Part shown: piece after piece, positions 62,032-64,000 of the stretch
Layout: every line of letters starts with the position of its first letter
Numbering within the stretch: the first letter of the stretch is position 1
Source of the DNA: CAZNPA01 sp964575095
Lineage (GTDB): Bacteria; Pseudomonadota; Alphaproteobacteria; Rickettsiales; SXRF01
DNA: 64,000 nucleotides
Assembly: GCA_964575095.1 (NCBI GenBank)
Contig: CAZNPA010000003.1
Location: 1 to 64,000 of the forward strand
Direction of reading: 5' to 3'
Translations under genes and position numbers: made by a program
The notes under the pieces: model-generated
What the model was told of the DNA's origin: nothing
What the model saw: only the letters and a program-made list of their open reading frames with translations
Database searches by the model: none

Positions 62032-62539
62032 GGGCGGCGAACTTCAGCTGTTGGCGGCGCACGTCAAATCCTTTGTCAACGGCGATGTCCAGCGCTTTCC
62101 AGCCGTTATATTTTCCTGCCAGCGGATAGATCCAGTCCGGCGCCAGCTCGGCCAGCGGCAGCAGCGCGAAATCGCGATTCAGAAGTTCATGGTGCGGAAC
62201 CTGCAACACCGGCGTATCGACGACCTGATCGCCCATCGCCAGAATGTCGATGTCAATTTCGCGCGGGCTCCATTTGCCCAGAGATTTGCGTCCCAGCTTC
62301 TGCTCGATGGCTTTAATGGCCTTGAGCAATTCCTGCAGTGAAAGCGTCGTTTCACCCACCACCGCCATGTTAAGGAACGGCTTATCCCATTCGCGCGGCG
62401 CATCGGCAAGCAGCAGCGCTTTCGATTCATAAACGCCGGAGACGCGCATGGCTTGCAGCAATCCGCCCAGCAATACGATCGCCTGCCGGAGGTATGCCTC
62501 GCGGTCGCCGGAATTGCTGCCCAGCCCCAAGATAACCAT
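62024..62539 (-). CDS. folK: Hydroxymethyldihydropterin pyrophosphokinase FolK (171 aa)
   Basis: VILGLGSNSGDREAYLRQA is the start motif. KPFLNMAVVGETTLSLQELL and the ATP/pterin site GKWSPREIDIDILAMGD are present, followed by PHHELLNRDFALLPLAELAP. The start MVILGLGSN at 62539 is chosen over an upstream in-frame ATG. It is the first gene of folK-folP-folC-dapD. Confidence 0.96.
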   Translation of the reverse strand: MVILGLGSNSGDREAYLRQAIVLLGGLLQAMRVSGVYESKALLLADAPREWDKPFLNMAVVGETTLSLQELLKAIKAIEQKLGRKSLGKWSPREIDIDILAMGDQVVDTPVLQVPHHELLNRDFALLPLAELAPDWIYPLAGKYNGWKALDIAVDKGFDVRRQQLKFAAHG

Positions 62540-62573
62540 TGTCTCTCCCCTGTAAAGCACGCTAATTTACTGC

Positions 62574-63407
62574 ATGGCTTACGTCCTTATCAATGGTAAA
62601 AAACTGCCTACGGCGCGGGCGCGGGTTCCGGTGCAAGATCGTGGTTTCCGCTATGGCGACGGCGTTTTCGAGACCATCGCCGCCCATAATGGCACACTAT
62701 GGCGTTTTGGCTGGCATTTAGAACGGCTTACGCGGGGGCTCAAAGCCGTCCGCATCGCTTTTTCCACTAAGAACCTGGATAAAGAGTGCCGGGCGCTGAT
62801 TAAAAAAAATAAGGTTAAAGACGGCATCTTACGCATTCAGGTAACGCGCGGCGCCGGCGGGCGCGGCTATCTGCCGGATGCAAATGTAAAACCCACCTGC
62901 GTCATCGAAACCCTGCCAATGCCGAAAGTTCCCACGCAACCAATTACGCTGTGGCTGTCGTCGTACCGGCGGATTGCCACGGAAGCATTGCCGGTGCGCT
63001 ATAAATTATGCCAGGGGCTGAATTCGACGCTGGCGCGTATGGAAGCCGCCGACCATAATTATTTCGAGGCGCTGATGTTAAATAGCGATAAAGAAATCTG
63101 CGAAACCGGCAGCGGTAATATTTTCTGGCTGAAAAATAATACACTCTATACGCCGTCGCTCGAATGCGGCGCGGTCGAAGGCGCAACGCGCGCCGCCCTC
63201 ATCGAATTATCGCCGTATCCGGTAAAGCAAGTCCGCGCCGGGCTTAAAACATTGGCGGCGGCGGAGGCGGTATTCATCGCCAACGTCGCCTGGAAAATAT
63301 TGCCCGTCGCCGCGCTCAAACCCGCAGGTCTGCGCTGGGATAGCGCAGTCGCCGCGCAGTTTTTCCGCGCGCTCCTGATAAAAGACATAAAGAAGCGTTG
63401 CGGCTAG
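62574..63407 (+). CDS. pabC: Class IV aminotransferase, probable aminodeoxychorismate lyase (277 aa)
   Basis: This is a PLP fold-type IV protein. DRGFRYGDGVFETI starts the fold, the PLP Lys lies in RYKLCQGLNSTLARMEA, and ALMLNSDKEICETGSGNIFW is the EG-S-N motif. Divergent position 34 bp from the folate operon supports aminodeoxychorismate lyase (p-aminobenzoate synthesis). A branched-chain or D-amino-acid aminotransferase cannot be excluded from sequence alone. Confidence 0.75.
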   Translation: MAYVLINGKKLPTARARVPVQDRGFRYGDGVFETIAAHNGTLWRFGWHLERLTRGLKAVRIAFSTKNLDKECRALIKKNKVKDGILRIQVTRGAGGRGYLPDANVKPTCVIETLPMPKVPTQPITLWLSSYRRIATEALPVRYKLCQGLNSTLARMEAADHNYFEALMLNSDKEICETGSGNIFWLKNNTLYTPSLECGAVEGATRAALIELSPYPVKQVRAGLKTLAAAEAVFIANVAWKILPVAALKPAGLRWDSAVAAQFFRALLIKDIKKRCG

Positions 63408-63455
63408 CGTTGGTGCACATTACTATTTTTACCTTCTTCGACTCAGGGACGCATT

Positions 63456-64000
63456 ATGCGAAAAATACTCGGCACCGGCGTGGTGGTGCTACTCATCGTG
63501 GTGGGCGCCATCGCCTGCGTCAACTGGTGGCTGCAGGCGCGTCAGGCGCGCCACCTGCTGGAAAACTTTGTGGAAAAAATAAATGCCGGGCCCATGCGCT
63601 TCACTTATGACGCAGCGGAAGTATCCGGTTTTCCGTCAAAGGTCATGCTGTCCATCGTCAATCCGCACCTGACCGGACAGCCGCAGCCCGGCTGGACCGA
63701 GGACATTGCGCTGGACGGCAATATCGCGTTCAGCGTCAATGCGCTTTCCAACCGCTACACGCTCAGCGTAAGCGGCGCGTGGAAAAACAAATCCGCCAGC
63801 GGCACGGAAATAACAGTCATGCACAGCCAGCCGGCAGGCGATCTCGTCTGCAGCCTGCAGATGAAGCCGTTGGGCGGATTCATGGCCGCCAGCTTATGGA
63901 ATTTCCGGTCACTGGCAAATTACGGCGAGGAATTTTTAAACGACCTGCGGCTCATCGATTGCGTCATCCCGGAAAATACCCTCTCGAATCAGGAGACGCA
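63456..64000 (+). CDS. Membrane-anchored DUF2125-like protein, 3'-truncated by the window edge
   Basis: AGGGA precedes the ATG at 63456. The first 25 residues form a membrane anchor (LGTGVVVLLIVVGAIACVNWW), and about 181 residues are visible. FTYDAAEVSGFPSKVMLSIVNP resembles the conserved N-terminal block of DUF2125, a family seen mainly in alphaproteobacteria. Most of the protein should be periplasmic. The role is unknown. The reading frame is still open at the end of the window. Confidence 0.75.
   Translation, partial: MRKILGTGVVVLLIVVGAIACVNWWLQARQARHLLENFVEKINAGPMRFTYDAAEVSGFPSKVMLSIVNPHLTGQPQPGWTEDIALDGNIAFSVNALSNRYTLSVSGAWKNKSASGTEITVMHSQPAGDLVCSLQMKPLGGFMAASLWNFRSLANYGEEFLNDLRLIDCVIPENTLSNQET

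Overview
The window is a 64 kb piece of an alphaproteobacterial chromosome. The evidence is the 5' part of a 16S rRNA gene, the recG / sdhE / mfd neighbourhood, a three-subunit proton-translocating transhydrogenase (pntAA, pntAB, pntB), a FlbD-type flagellar activator, and a perfect CtrA-type box (TTAA-N7-TTAAC) in front of fliF. The core genes are GC-rich. Several single genes are clearly AT-richer. The presence of flhF and flhG implies a polar flagellum. A Micavibrio/Rhodospirillum-like lineage would fit, but I cannot fix the order from sequence alone. The coding density is high, operons are tight (many 1-23 nt overlaps), and no phage or transposase is visible.

Layout. 1-860: 16S rRNA 5' end on the minus strand, a leader of about 390 nt with two hairpins, and a near-consensus promoter. 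857-3340: small unassigned genes, including a protein that looks like a CheD/NTAN1-type cysteine deamidase, and a STAS protein. 3442-11265: DNA repair (recG, sdhE, mfd), interrupted by a glycosyltransferase and a PAS plus degenerate GGDEF protein. 11297-15097: parE, a leucyl aminopeptidase and a MarR regulator. 15255-26467: flagellar operon fliF-fliG-fliH-fliN-flbD-flhA-flhF-flhG-fliK-like. 26473-30500: polyprenyl diphosphate synthase, tRNA-Pro(CGG), an orphan gene and htpG behind an RpoH-like promoter. 30507-36482: a secreted ankyrin protein convergent with a lipid operon (acid-ceramidase-like Ntn hydrolase, dgkA, lplT, aas). 36600-41513: folE, apaG, an orphan, and the pnt operon carrying an extra membrane gene. 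41598-50327: a cysteine-rich secreted peptide, xseB-ispA, a VTT membrane protein, an orphan with a CtrA box, hppA, a GNAT enzyme, a SIMPL protein, and rsmB-rpe-yacG. 50416-55317: a uvrD-type helicase, an ICMT-like methyltransferase and comEC. 55491-64000: gltX, def-fmt-truA, the folK-folP-folC-dapD operon, a pabC-like gene and a partial membrane-anchored protein.

The most unusual property is the load of palindromic DNA. At least five loci carry inverted repeats built from short repeated words. The word differs from locus to locus, but each has a purine-rich left arm and a pyrimidine-rich right arm placed just before, or across, the start of the downstream plus-strand gene (mfd, flbD, flhA, folE, VTT protein). 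Two other palindrome families appear both between genes and in-frame inside genes (mfd and gltX), reminiscent of the Rickettsia palindromic elements. A 165-bp element with 19-bp perfect inverted termini and a 123-bp imperfect inverted repeat next to gltX add to this. Other points of interest are the putative deamidase, a peptide deformylase with a selected His/Cys-rich tail repeat, and the lipid-remodelling operon.
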